Shown: in pieces, positions 44,777 through 57,719 of the stretch
Position numbering within the stretch: the stretch's first letter is position 1
How the letters are laid out: each line of letters opens with the position of its first letter
Assembly (NCBI RefSeq): GCF_963678635.1
Contig: NC_087066.1
Coordinates: forward strand, 32,059,301 to 32,123,300
Reading direction: 5' to 3'
Origin: Symsagittifera roscoffensis
Lineage: Eukaryota > Xenacoelomorpha > Acoela > Convolutidae
Length of the DNA: 64,000 bases
Made by a program: the position numbers and the translations under genes
Notes under the pieces: generated by a model
What the model saw: only the letters and a program-made list of their open reading frames with translations
What the model was told of the DNA's origin: nothing
Database searches by the model: none

Positions 44777-46040
44777 CAGTAAACAATATTTTTTCAGCAA
44801 ATCCTATACTTAATTTTTGGTCAAAAATCGACTAGATTTCCCATCTGAAACACATAGTTTGTAAAAATTGTAGAAACTGAGTTTGAGCAAAAATAAACTA
44901 AAAACAAGACTGCTCGTATATTAGGTCAACGCCCTGAAACTTCCGACTGTCCATTGATTCATATCGAATAGTTTTTGGGAAAAGAAAATATTGCAGACCA
45001 ATAAGCTTCGGACAATTTCACGTTGTGAAATTTTGATTTGTACAAAATTATGAAAAGTTGATTTGTACAGATCCGGTTAGTTAGCCACCATTCAATTTGG
45101 AACAATTTTGTTGTTCGGGATAATTCGCAAGGCATAATTAATTCGAGTTACGTTCACAGCAATATGAATAAATTCATCAAAGCGCGCATAACTTAGTCGC
45201 ATGGCCAATTTGGCAAGTCTCAAACCCCCAGTACTTTACAAAAAACAATTGGAGGTAAAATATCTTCTTAGACTTGAACTCAGGAAGTCGATATTTCAAT
45301 GGGGTATCAACATTTTTTGTCGAAAATTATTATTTCGATCGGTGAAAATTGATTGAATGAAAAAAACCACACCGAGCATAAATATCCCGTTTTCTTCGAA
45401 AGTCGGAACACAAATGCGTGCTTCTCAATTATAAAATCATCGATGATTCAACGTGAAAAAAAAACTTTGCAGAAGTTGTCGATGGTCATTAATAATTTCA
45501 GCTTGAAATTGATTTTAAAATTAGGTGTGCGATTTTCAAAAATGATTTTTACTGGAAAATGTCAAACTTATTACCCTACCATCGCTACGACAGTTTCTAA
45601 GAACGCTCAAAATGAAGTCTTTGGAATGTAGTTTGAACTGTACGAATTTACTTGTAAAGCAGCACAAACTCTTGTATCTTTTCTCCAGATCATAAACATG
45701 CGCTAGCTCCTGTTTGAAGGCTAGCAGAAACCTTAACGACTAAAGTATCACGAACATGACAACATCTTTTAAAATTGTCTTGAACAAAGTACTTGAAGCT
45801 ACTGAACGCCGAATAACAGATTATATATTGTAATATATTCAGGGAAACATCATCAATTCATTTCAACTTCAGTCTTGCATTCTTTTATTATTACTGATAA
45901 TGCTCAAAAATCATTTCAAATCGTGAACAAAACTCGGTTGAAAAAATGATGAGCCAAAAAATGTTAAATGATCAGCACAGGGAACTTTTAAGTCAGGAAC
46001 ATTCTCTGTTAGCACATGCTCGAGTTAAAAACGTCCATTT
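44777..46040 (+). repeat. Segmental tandem duplication, copy 1
   Basis: Landmarks CAGTAAACAATATTTTTTCA (44777), AAGCAGCACAAACTCTTGTA (45657) and CATTCTCTGTTAGCACATGC recur in copy 2 with a constant offset of about 1322-1335 bases and high similarity. It includes one MITE-family copy (44938-45411). No gene. Confidence 0.93.
44938..45411 (-). mobile_element. MITE-like repeat, copy 3 (diverged)
   Basis: Begins after GCCCTGAAAC with TTCCGACTGTCC and ends CTTCGAAAGTCGGAACA. Inside, GGCCAATTTGG and CTCAAACCCCCAGTACTTTA match the GGCCAATTTGGGACAATTAA / TTATGGGGGTTTAAAG parts of copy 1. A hairpin-type motif (CTGCTCGTATATTAGGTC...) precedes it at 44911. Confidence 0.6.
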
Positions 46041-46111
46041 ACAAAAAACAATTGGAGGTAAAATATCTATCTTCTTAGACTTGAACTCAGGAAATTAGGT
46101 GTGCAGTAGTC

Positions 46112-47375
46112 AGTAAACAATATTTTTTCAGCAAACCCTATCTTTGTTTTCTGGTCAAAAATCGACTAGATGTCTCATCTGAAAAACATAGTTTGTAAAA
46201 ATTGTAGAAGTTGAGTTTGAGCGAAAATAAAACAAAACAAGACTGCTCGTACATCAGGGCAACTCCCTGAATCTTCCGACTGTCCATTGATTCATATCGA
46301 ATAGTTTTTGGGAAAAGAAAATATTGCAAACCTTTAAACTTTGGACAATATCAGATTTAGAAATGTTGATTTGTACAAAATTATTACGACCGATCCGGTT
46401 AGTTAGCCACAATTCAATTTGGAACAATTTTGTTGTTCGGGATAATTCGCAATGCATAAATAATTCGAGTTACGCTCACAGCAAAATGAATAAATTCTTC
46501 AAAGCGCGCATAATTTAGTCGCATGGCCAATTTGGCAAGTCTCAAACCCCCAGAACTTTACAAAAAAAAATTGGAGGTAAAATATCTTCTTAGACTTGAA
46601 CTCAGGAAGTCAATATCTTCAATGGGGTATCAACAATTTTTGTCGAAATTATTATTTCGATCGGCAAAAATTGATTGAATGAAAAAAACCACAACGAGCA
46701 TAAATATCCCGTTTTCTTCGAAAGTCGGAACAAAAATGCGTGCTTCTCAATTATAAAATCATCGATGATTCAACGTTAAAAAATTTTGCAGAAATTGTCG
46801 ATGGTCATTAATAATTTCAGCATGGAATTGATTTTAAAATTAGGTGTGCAATTTTCATAAATGGTTTTTACTGGAAAACATCAAACATATTACCCTACCA
46901 TCTGTGGGGTAATATGTTTCTGTGAACGATCAAAATGAAATCTTTGGAATTCAGTTTGAACTGTACGAATTTACTTGTAAAGCAGCACAAACTTTTGTAT
47001 CTTTTCTCCAGATCATAAACATGCGCTAGCCTCTGTTTGAAGGCTAGCAGAAACCTTTCCGACTAAAGTATCAGGAACATAACAACATCTTTTAAAATTG
47101 TCTAGAACAAAGTACTTGAAGCTACTGAACGCCGAATAACAGATTATATATGGTAATATATTCAGGGAAACATCATCAATTCATTTCAACTTCAGTCTTG
47201 CATTCTTTTATTATTACTGATAATGCTCAAAAATTATTTCAAATCGTGAACAAAACTCGGTTGAAAAAATGATGAGCCAAAAAGTGTTAACCTTTTTTTT
47301 GAATATCAGCACAGGAATTCTTTAAATCAGGAACATTCTCTGTTAACACATGCTCGAGTTAACATAGTCCATTTA
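46112..47375 (+). repeat. Segmental tandem duplication, copy 2
   Basis: Second copy of the 44777-46040 unit. The junction at 46041-46111 contains a stray piece (ACAATTGGAGGTAAAATATC) of the unit's own interior. That piece marks the duplication breakpoint. Confidence 0.93.
46272..46733 (-). mobile_element. MITE-like repeat, copy 4
   Basis: The counterpart of copy 3 inside the second segmental duplicate, preceded by CTGCTCGTACATCAGGGCAA. It arose by the duplication, not by separate insertion. Confidence 0.65.
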
Positions 47376-50300
47376 CGGTCCGTCTGTGCGAATCGTAGTC
47401 ATGAAAATGATTGTAAATTGGTTATAAAGTGTTGATGATGAAATTAAATTCATTGAATGGGATGATGAATATAGCAACAAAATTAACTGCCATCACAGAA
47501 TCTTGTTTTTCCTGAATTATGTTGAAATTCAAACTAATAATCTCTGCTGCAAACTTCATTGCCGAACCAAAAAAGCCAAAATAAAAAATTAATACAACAA
47601 ATGAAGCTAAACTGCTCGGACCAGGGCGAGGCGTTGATTGTTCCGAAGGCCCTTTAACGTATGTGATGCAAGTTTTGGATGTGATAACTTTTCAAAAAAT
47701 ACGTTTTCAAAGTTTTCGATTTTCCTTATCAGCCCCATAAATTGAAGCGTATAAATTTATTAATTTTGCGTTTATTAACGCAACATTAGGATCAATTAAC
47801 TTGCCCTGGAATGATTTCTGCACCAGATTAGTTCACCGCTTATACCGATTAAGTTTTCGGCTATCCGGGTATTAGGTTGCTTGAAACGCAAACCTTTCAA
47901 GGTATCTGAAATAGCTTTTGCTTGAAAGAGGGACTTTAAAAAAAGAAATAAAAAATTTTGTAATCCATTTTTTGAATATGAAAATCTACCCTATTAAGTG
48001 TCTTTGTTTTCTGAAAAGAAGCTACTTTTTGATGTCAATTACAAAAAGGTATGCTCATCTTTATTGCCGCCTTATTTGGGACAATTAGCTTGCGTGCGTT
48101 CAATGATCTCTGAGCCGGGTGCCGGACATCAAGCCGACGTGATTTCAAGAAGCCGAATTGTAAATATAGAGTCTTCAAGCCAAACATTTTCTGAAAAACT
48201 CATAAAAAATGATAAAAAATGATTAATTTTGTGATTGATTTGAAGAATTTCTTAATTTCATTATCTTTTTTTGTCAGTTGTTGGCTTTTTTAAATAAAAT
48301 GTAACCGTCAAATTGATGTTTAGGGAAGTTTTAAAAGAACACATTGTTGAAGGCGCTTTTTACCCGCAGTGACAAAAATGTCTTTAGATTGTATTAAATT
48401 GATTTTGAATCGATTTTAAAACAAAAGACTCCAAACAGATTAACAGTGTGCAATCTAAGAACTGAGACAAACTTTCAATTAATTTAAATCCATCTTTTTT
48501 GAAAAATTTGGATCGGTTAAAGTGTCTAAAAATCAGTTTAAATCGATTTGGTTGGAGTTTTGTAAAATCCATTCAAGTCTTGCTTTAGGAAAACAATGAA
48601 ACAAATTAAATTTTGAGCAACACTTTGAAAAAAAAATAGGAAAATGGTCAAAATAGATCAGATTTTGAACTACAAATATGCATGGAAATCATAGAAAGTT
48701 ATCCATCTTAAAAATAATTGGTTTTTTATGCTACTTTACGCTGTGAATGTAAAACGAAACATCATGGGTGATGAATAAATTCATCACAAACTCGAAACTG
48801 ATGAAATTTGAGTAAAAAATTGGTGAAAGACCCCTAATCTGTATTTGTCAGTGCAGGTATGCTTATAGTTTTTCTTTTCAGAATCCGGCTGATGTAAATT
48901 ACAGATGCCATTTCTACTAAGAGGGGCATTGTCATGAATAGCACTCATCATGGACTAAAATTGCCAAAAAACTTAAAACAGAACATTTTAAAGATAAAAA
49001 GTAAAGCTTTGAGGTGGTTATAAAGTTTTAATTCCAGTCTAAAATCTCTTCGGCTTGAAGTCTTGTCGGCTTATTGTCCTAGACCACTCTGAGCAGCCAT
49101 AATTTGCCGACCACGCTACGCGTCAATAGAAAACTGGTAAATTTTGCGAACTAATTATCACAAATGGGCAAAAAAATCACTGAAAACCCCCATAATTTCC
49201 TAATTTTTCAAAACTTTCAGAATCTATTGAAATATCCGTTAAGTACTCTTTGTTGAAAAAGATCTACTTAATAATTACCTCCTTTCAAGAAGAAGGTTGA
49301 TTGTTAAGTAGTTTAAAATAGTAGAAATTTCAAACAATCAATCAGAAAGCATAAAATTTGAATTATAAATGAACGTTTTAGTTCTAATTTACTGCTTCCA
49401 TTTATAGGGGTAGCATTTCAATAGTAGATACGATAGGGTGAATTGTTAAGCAGATTTGTCGAAATTACCCCGAGTACAAGTTTTTGGCAAACTCGGAAAG
49501 AAAAGGAAAAAGTTGTACATAATACAAGTTTTAAATGCCACAAAAATTAAACGCCAAGACTGGAGCGATCATAGACAAAAACAATGGATGACTAACAGCC
49601 CTGACCTAAGATAAAGTTATTATGATTTGTTATACGAATAAGGTTAGTTTATGAATAAGTAATTGCCCCATACAATCAAAATTAAACTAATATTTAGGTT
49701 TTCGTCATTTCTACATTTTCCCCTGATAACCTCGAATAGAGTTTCATGTATAATAAATTTTTTTCTTAGAAAAAAAGGAGAATTTTTTTATTGTAATTTA
49801 AAATTGTCATTTGAACAATTGAGCTTGTTAGAATGAAATAAAAAAAATGTTTTCAAGGGGTTTCATAATTGATTCATATATGTGGTAACGAAAAAAAAAA
49901 TTAAACCCATTGTTCTAAAAACGGATTCTTTTAAGACTGTTTTTCGAACCAAATCAAAGCTGACTGGACATTTAAAAAAAATAAATTTGTTTGAGGTATT
50001 TAAAATTATCACCTACCAAAATATATGAGGTATTTCGCAAAGGGTTTTGAGCGGAAGTAATAATTTGTGCTTAATGCAAAAAGAAACAATTTTTCTTCTG
50101 AATGAAATTATTCGAGCAGAACTAATTTGATTTGAAGATGGGTGCTTAATATGGAAGCATTTTCTTTTAAATCACTCAATTAAAAAAAGAGTAGGAAGGC
50201 TGATGACCAGAAAATAAAATTTTGTCAAAATAGCACAAAAATAGAAAGAAAAAAACTCAAGTGCTGATTTAATTATCGGAAAATTTACATCAGACAAAAA

Positions 50301-50924
50301 CGCTCGGAAGAAAACTTGTCTGAAACTTTATCAGAATAACTATAGGCCAAACTGATTTTAGAGCTAAACAAAGCTTGAAAATGGTTTAGTTTCCTTAGTT
50401 TGGTTCAAGTAAATTTGTTTTTATTTAGTGAGTCATCTTTACCATAAAAAACTAAACCTTGGTTGACTAAAACTGCCAAGTTTTTGGAGTTACATTTTGA
50501 AACCAAATTATATTTCAAGAAATTGCATAATATCAATTACATTAAAATACATAAATGTCTGATAGCGACGAAATAACAAGGTTGAACAAATACTCCAATT
50601 GATTTTGTTAGACAACATGTTAAACTGAAAAAAGTCCATGTTTCGATTAAGTGGGGCATGAAAATTGCCAATGTAAATAATATTTTGGCTTCATATTTTG
50701 TTCCGGCCAGCAAAATTTTTTAAAAAAAATTGTTCATTTGAAACTTGTCTAGTCTCAGTTTGAGCTAAAACGATAAACTCAATTGTTTAACTTTTTTTGG
50801 TGGATGAAGTTGAGTCTCACTTTAGCCTAATTGATTAAGAATACGTTTAGGAAAAAAAACAAAATGGCTTGGCTAAGATACTCCTCAAAAAGGGGTTAAT
50901 TAGCACGAACCCAATCCTTTTCTG

Positions 50925-51000
50925 TCTTTCTTTCTTTCTTCTTTTCTTTTTTCTTTTTTTTAAATCTTTTTCTTTTCTTTTTTTCTTTCATTCCGTGTTT
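50925..51000 (+). repeat. Polypyrimidine (TTTC/TTTTC) tract
   Basis: About 70 bases of almost pure T and C (TTTCTTTCTTTCTTCTTTTC and onward), a simple low-complexity repeat. Confidence 0.85.
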
Positions 51001-51239
51001 CTCGAAATTTTATCTTCCAAATTGAAATGACCTGTAAGAAATAAAGACAAGAAATAAAAGATTCAAGACCCATGATTCGACTCCATTGAATTTTATGCGA
51101 CCCTGCTCGACTAATGATTTGACAATTTTTGACCCATATTCTGTATTTGTTTGAGCGAAGCCTTAACTCAATGCCTCATGCTGGGTCAAAATCGGATATT
51201 GTTTATCATATTATAGTCAGTATTTATACAAAACTACAG

Positions 51240-51810
51240 TTTGATTGATTACAATAGATTTTGATCGTAGAGTTTCTTATGTCACTATATTCCATTATAA
51301 TCAATTGTAACTGATTTTTTTTGAGATGTTAATGATTAAAATTACAATTTTTCTCAAAAATTGTCTCGTTTATTGTTTAGTGCAGTTGCTAAGTATTACA
51401 TTTTTCAATATTTTACATTCCACATTTTATAGTTTCTTAAAGATTTTCTACATTTATTTTTTTTCAATTCTCAATTCATGGCAGTTTAACATTATAGTTT
51501 TTTTTGCCAAAATTGCTATTTTTTTTGTTGCTGCAAAAGACATGGCATAAAACTTCTTACAAAACTTGCAAAATTTCTGCAATTTAATCAATTGAGTTCC
51601 AAAAAGAAAATGGATTATTTTAAGTTATAATGGATTGACTTGACAAAATAACCAATTTCGGTGGCAAAATTAATAAATTTTAATCGGTTATAATAAATTA
51701 TAAAAGACTTCGTTTTCAAAACATGATTATAATGGATTTTCTTGACAAAAATAATCGTTTTTAGTGCCAAAAAGTAACGAATTAAAATCGATCATAATGG
51801 ATTATATGAA
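51240..51810 (+). repeat. Dispersed TTATAATGGATT / CTTGACAAAATAA repeats
   Basis: TTATAATGGATTGACTTGAC, GATTATAATGGATTTTCTTG and ATCATAATGGATTATATG at about 51628, 51724 and 51789, each near AATTTTAATCG-type words, form a loose repeat of about 70-120 bp. Noncoding. Confidence 0.55.
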
Positions 51811-54800
51811 AAAAGTCGACAAACTTCAAATCAAAAACTTCACTTCTGAATTTATCTCCCACACTTTGCAAGCCTACTCCTTGGTCTGCAAAGCCTCAAA
51901 AAATCAAGTTTTGGTCTTGACATTCTGGAATTACCGAAGTTTGGTCGCGATAGTTTAATAATAAAACCACAACTTAGGCCCCTGAACAGGGCTTGGCTAT
52001 AGATGCAATTAGTTTAACTCGACAAATGCAGTCAAGTCTGGTACTCATCCTAGGTAATTATAAGTCCAGCGTAGCATTTCGAGAGTTAACTGAGATTCAT
52101 GATTTCAAAAACAAGTTTCATAGACTGTCGGATATGCCCAAAGCTTCGAAGAATAAATTTTTTGTCGTTGATTAGGTTTCTCGCCGTTCATGGCGGCCTC
52201 TCTTAGTTTTCGACAAAAACAGGCTATGGACAAGCTTTTCAATGCCGTTTTCGTGCTTAAAGAGACTCAAAAATTGATTTTGATGCAAGGTGATGCCTCA
52301 TAACTAGAACTAAATCATGGTACTTGGACACTCATACATAACTGTTGAATCACGATACGTAAAATTTGAAGGGAAGAAGCAAAATGAATGTCATGTGATC
52401 ACGCAAGTCAAGTTTATTGTCCAGTGTGTCGATAGTGAATGATTCGATATTGCATCATAGTGCAACAATTTTCCTTAACATATCAAAATGTCAAAAATTT
52501 TTATTATACTTAAAGTTATTATAAAAATATATTATAATCAATCATTATTTAAATTTTGTACTTTCACGGGTAGACCCTCAGTAGGTAATTGTTTCGCTCT
52601 TTGTCTATCCTTTCCTTAGTCATTGTGTTTCTTATAAAAATGTTTGATGAAATTGTATAAAACATGATTTTGGGAAAAACAATTTTCTTTCTTTTTTCTT
52701 TCTTTCGTTTTTCAGTGTGCATGTTGATGGTGGAAGTTTATTGTCAAGTGTGTTCAAACTTAAAAGATGGAGAGCTTCAAGAGATTCAATCGATTGCACC
52801 AGCGAACTGAAAACACCAAGTTTTGCCTAAGCTTGCACTTCTTTGTGGTTTGAGCTCGTTCGATTTTTTTTCAGTGTGTTTTTCAACCTAAAACTAACTA
52901 GTAGTACATAGCATTAATGAATATCAGCGAAAAAAAAACTTGCTTTTTTCGCTGTTTTGTTGTAAGTAGCACACTGAAAAAATTCGATTGAAGCTTAGAT
53001 GAAAATTCGTTTTTGTCCTCGTTTTGCTAGTCTCGCTACAAGAAAGAAGAAAGAAGAAGATTGAAAAAGGAAGCGGCACCTCTTCCAAGATTTTGTTTGC
53101 GAATTGCCGTAGTTGAAAACCTTTTGAACGAACTCAGCTGAAAACAGCACATTAGAAACTCTTAATTAAAAAGATATTTAGCTTTAAGCAAAAAAATATT
53201 TTGGTTTCATGCTGCCTCGGGCTTCCTTGTTTTTTTTTCTAAGTTGATGTTTAGAACGCCTGCATTGGCGGTCTTGAATGGAAAAGCTTTGTTGCTTCCA
53301 GCCACCTTGCAAGCTGATTAATGTATGTGTAACAACTTTGCAGAATTTGATCAATAATAAAAAACCAATAACGAAGCAATGAAATCCAATTTTGGTGGCG
53401 TCATATATTAAGTCTGCTCCTGACCCATTTGTCTTGTTTTAGTAACAGTTTATACTCTTTCAGGTCTTTCTTTTCAATGTTTAAACACATTGCTACGATG
53501 GCACATCAATCAAGTTGGCTTTAAAAATGTTTGCTGAAATTCATTCATGTTGGCTCCAAAACATTTTGGCTCAAGCAACAAATGGAGCCAATTGCCAATT
53601 ACCCGAAAACATCAAAACTTGCTCAATTTTTTTATATTACATGGACAAAACCGCGTCTATCCATAGAGAGCTGAAAAGACAAAACCATGCTTATCCGCAA
53701 AGATCTGAACTGCTCGTATGTTGGTCCTTTCTCCAGAGGCCAAAAGGTCTTAAATAGACTTAACTTTTAATCCTAGTAAAGAATATCCTGTAACTGCTCA
53801 CCTCTGAAGGCCTGTCAATGGGTTTGTTTTAAAAATTGTGAATTTTGGGAACAGAGCTTTAAGATACCTGACAGCCTTCAATGTGCCAGAACAGACATCA
53901 TATAAATGACACATCGAGAATTTGATGTAAGAATTGTCGACAGGCTGAAAAAATAAAACAGTTCTCCTCAAGTTCAGGTTTTTATAGGCTTGCCCCACAT
54001 GCCCCAAAATTTGATTACCTTATTTGACAAACAATCGACACTTTTCAAGCACACCCTACAAAAATTTCAAATGCCCCGAAAATTCATTAAGATATTTGAC
54101 AAAAAATGGAAGCTTTTCAAGCACATTCTTAAAAAAACTAAATTTTTTTTGCAAACAAGTTTTTCGAAAATTTTTCCTGAACCTTTTACAGTTTTCTGCA
54201 GAATCATTTTTTTTTGAAGTTGTTTGAAGCTTTAAGAATTAGTTTTGACTACTTGGAACATTCAGTTAAGGCATGCGCCTTTCTTTCTGGCCAAAGTTCA
54301 GTTTAATGTGAATGGGCTGAAATGGAGTTGACTTATGATGATAAAAGTAGATTAATTTAACTGGTACAGCAGTATAAAACACATGGTTACAACGGTGACA
54401 TAAGCCTTGTCGTTTTCAATTCCACCTTATTACACGCATAAAGTAAGTATTCAATCGGAGTATTTTACCGCCGCTGATTTATTTATTAGTCTAGGCCACC
54501 AAATGAGCGAAGTATCTTAAGCCCAAACAGAACTCACCCCGGGACTCAAACGCTCCGCCGCTTCTAAAACAAATAAACAACCCCCAGTCTGCTTTTGAAG
54601 ATCAAACTTACACCGTACTTTAGTATATTCCAAACTTAGTTCTTCCATTAACAGCCAGTTAAACATTACCTCCATCGTTAATTGATATTTTATCTTTTAA
54701 GTATTTATAAAAACGGATTTAACGCTTATTGATACAATATTGGATTAAAATTCGACAATGGGCTCTTTTTAGTGAATAAAGACCTCCTTGATGGACCTCT

Positions 54801-55549
54801 TAGTCTTTTGAATGTTTCTTTGTGCTTGTAGGCTGACCTTCTTATGATCCCTTTATTTTCTTGTCATTTGAGCCAGGGATGATTTATTGCAATCACAGTT
54901 TGAAACTGAAGCCAGTCCTGCAATTCACTGATTGACCGCCATCAAAATTGTATCCATTTCTTTATTTTGGATCAAATTCAACGGCAGCCTTAAAGTATAT
55001 CTTTATAACCAAAAAAGGAAACTTTTTCATTAAAAAAACCACACCAGAAGGGTGGTGCTATTTGAAAATTTTAATTGACAACAAAGGGTTCCCAAATGTT
55101 CCCATGAGCTTATTTAGGAAGTAATTTACATTGTTGTATTGACAAACAATTCAGCTATTTTACCTCAAAATCATATTCAAACAAATATAAAAAATGTTTT
55201 CCGGTGGCTTCAAATAGAAAAGTTTGACCTGCTGCTGCAGACATATTGGGACTTCGTATCTTTTTTTTGTTCCTCAAATTTAAATCCATACCGACTGTTA
55301 ATTTTACCGGAAAAATTTTTATATTCAAGTTGATTCTTATCCGAATTTTGCAGCTTCATGTACCACAGAAAACTGTTTTTATTGTTTTCAGGTTTAATTT
55401 ACGACACATAATTTTTAGATAATTTTATTCCTTAGCTTCCAATTTTTAGCTATTTTAAAATCACCTATTCCCGAAGCTCACAATAGGCTGTCAAGCAAAA
55501 TATTAAGTGAAATTATTTAGGTCAACTGTCTAACCTTTTTATTATCACA

Positions 55550-55898
55550 ATGAGAAACAGGCTATCTCTCATTTACTACTTATTTGTCTTCGCTATTTTA
55601 CTTCAAATAACTGTTTCCTTACCATCCGAAAAGGCAAAGCCAAACCCATCAACAGGCTGTGTGTACAAACATCTACCCGATGGTATGATGACAGACAAAC
55701 TTACCAAGCATACCATCCTAATAGACGACCCTAGATTAAAATCTGTAGTGACCAGGCACTTCTACATTCGAGTTCCAGGCACCAACCAAGATCCTTATAA
55801 AAGAGATTCAAATCATGAGCGGGCTTTGACGTTTTACTTCCATGGATACCAGGGTAATGCTTTGGATGTGGCAACCAAATACGAGTACAATTTGATGG
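55550..55898 (+). CDS. First exon of a secreted PHB depolymerase/LpqC-like alpha/beta-hydrolase
   Basis: ATG at 55550 opens a typical signal peptide (MRNRLSLIYYLFVFAILLQI, then TVSLPS). It continues with GCVYKHLPDG, RHFYIRVPGT and LTFYFHGYQGNALDVATKYE. The R-x-Y-x-I/V-x-V-P then HG-x-x-G-N-A layout is that of the esterase/PHB depolymerase (LpqC) branch of alpha/beta-hydrolases, where HGxxG is the oxyanion hole. The catalytic Ser, Asp and His would be in later exons. A good donor GTGAGTTG follows at 55899, so 116 complete codons plus one base form exon 1. No later exon is recognisable before the gypsy remnants from 56900. The rest lies beyond the window or is lost. Confidence 0.7.
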
Positions 55899-56900
55899 GT
55901 GAGTTGATGTTTTGATTAAACGTGTACGTTGATTCTTCTAAATATCTTTTCAGAATTAGAATTACAGCTACCAAACTTGGCACCCTACAAACTTTTTTTG
56001 AGGTACCTGAGATAGCTCAAAAATAATAATCGACGGCATAAATAATTTCCAGTTTGCGAAAAAGGTCGTAGCACGAAATAAAAAGAAATTTATTAAAATA
56101 TAGTAAAGCTCTATCTAAACTTAGCTTAAAAAAATAAGAAGTAAAGAATAGCGTTCAATTGAAATGTGTGCTATTTTTAAGTCAGACACAATAACACTGA
56201 AGCTTGCTCACTCCGAAGGCGGTCTTTAGCGGTAAGCAGGGTCTTATAAGACCAGTAAAATAAATAAGTTTATGAAGTGAAAACAATCACAACATTTCCC
56301 CTAACTAGGAAAAATATAAACTAAGCACATACAAAATGTGTGATTTTTTTCTCGTTCTCAGAACGCAAAAAAATTATAAAAATCATAATTAACTATAATA
56401 CTCAGAAGTAGAAATGTATTCTCGAAAGCCAGAATCTGAATTTTATGAAATCAATGAACAATTTTAATTTGCAAAATTTTAACATTACCATTTAATTTAG
56501 TTAATGGATTTATTTGCTTAGATCCGAAAACTTGTATGAGGTGCCTGAAATAATGTAAAACCATTACTGAGGGATTACAAAGCGCTAATTGTTGTATAGC
56601 GAGGACAAATTTAATATTTAAAACACAAATGAGGTTTATGCGAATAATCCGACGGATTATCATTTTTTGGTTACAATCGTAAATGTTTGTGTATTAACAA
56701 ACTGCACCAATGGTAAGTATCTTAAACTAAAATTTAAGCTTCTCTTTTGGTTTGGATGTGAAAAAAACCCAAACTAAAATTATAACAATGACAAATCAGG
56801 TAGAAAGATAGAGTTTTAAAGAGTTTTATTTTTTTTTGAGATGGGTCAATTCCTTTCAGAATTTTATTCGCCTTGTCTAAGTAGTTCTGAATTGATGTCT
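55899..56900. other. Intron or 3' flank of the esterase exon; no further exon recognised
   Basis: AT-rich. TTTTCAG at 55949-55955 could be an acceptor, but the following 20 codons do not match the hydrolase family and then stop. A short repeated phrase (GAGGTACCTGAGATA, GAGGTGCCTGAAATA) occurs at about 55998 and 56538. Confidence 0.4.
56188..56250 (+). repeat. Direct repeat of the window's right end (63945-64000)
   Basis: ATAACACTGAAGCTTGCTCA then CTCCGAAGGCGGTC matches ATAACACTGAAACCTGCTCA then CTTCGAAGGAGGTC at the right edge, continuing through GGTCTTAT/GGTCATAT, about 80 percent by eye. It may be an LTR part or a SINE-like family member. Its right-hand partner is cut by the window. Confidence 0.7.
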
Positions 56901-57154
56901 GAATCATCTGAATTTTCTACAACGAAGGCAGTAAGGAGTACGTAGCTCCTGTACTTCTTCCTCGATAAACGTTCTCGATTCGGGAATCACTTCCGTCGAA
57001 ATTTGTGAGGTTGTGGGGCTAGGCTGTTTGACTGACTGTGCAACCAAGATTTCCCTGCAGTCCCTCTCTTTTTTGTTCTGACCGTGACCTTGCTGAATGT
57101 GAATTGATTATCTGCTGTTCCCGTAGCCTATTCGCCATTAATATATGTATATAA

Positions 57155-57682
57155 CTATTCACCATAAAATTTTGATGGTCTAACATTTCGTCTTGGTCTA
57201 GAAGGAATACGGTTATTATGTTCTGGTGACTCTGCCACTTCGTACACCAAGATTTTGTCTGCAGAGTCGTCGTCCAACTCCAGTACCACCAGTTCTGTAG
57301 TTAATTCTTCATTGGTTTGTTAAACATCCGGCGTAGAATCGTAGGAGTCGAACGCTGAAGGCAGTTCAGTCAGTTCTGGGGATCCGAGTTCAGTATTGCG
57401 TTGAGTATGTGCCGGTATTATGCTTATCGGGCATTCGGTTCATGGTCCCTGTGAGCTCCAATCTAAACCTACATATTCTGGTTTAATGTGGTTATCCGAT
57501 GGAGTTCGTTTGTTGTTAGGGCGTGATAAATGAAAACTAGAGTCACTATTGAACCTTTGCCTGCCTACATTTCTACAAGGAAAACCTCCTACGGTCCATT
57601 CCCAATCGCTAAGGTCAGAAGTTTCAAAAGGTAAAATGAACGATTTGACTTCAGTTAAATAACCTGGGAAAAATTTCGATTT
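57155..57682 (-). pseudogene. Retrotransposon Pol C-terminal tail
   Basis: One frame runs nearly unbroken (two internal stops) from 57682 to TAG at 57155. It reads GYLTEVKSFILPFETSDLSD and WEWTVGGFP, then an acidic, Thr/Glu-rich spacer, and ends RPRRNVRPSKFYGE. A terminal Arg/Pro-rich RP-R-N-R-P motif is common at the end of gypsy Pol proteins. This is downstream of the integrase copy at 57720-58560. Confidence 0.6.
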
Positions 57683-57719
57683 AAAACAATTCGAAAGGAA
57701 TACCCAAAATTATGGGGTT

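Larger units (their letters stand above)
47376..55549. other. Noncoding, no gene recognised
   Basis: Eight kilobases without a convincing exon. It contains a hairpin-type motif near 47608 (CTGCTCGGACCAGGGC), a MITE-related fragment at about 49075-49200, a pyrimidine tract (50925-51000) and ATAATGGATT repeats (51240-51800). The ORFs at 47998-48222, 51326-51550, 51764-52175 and 53515-53757 lack domains, splice context and coding composition. Confidence 0.5.

Noticed and set aside
53515-53757. 80-aa plus-strand ORF
   Set aside because: No ATG at its start, no domain, and its end runs into a diverged copy of the dispersed CTGCTCGTA motif.
55956-56020. Second exon of the esterase after TTTTCAG
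   Set aside because: The frame stays open only about 20 codons and does not resemble the hydrolase family after the HGxxG strand.
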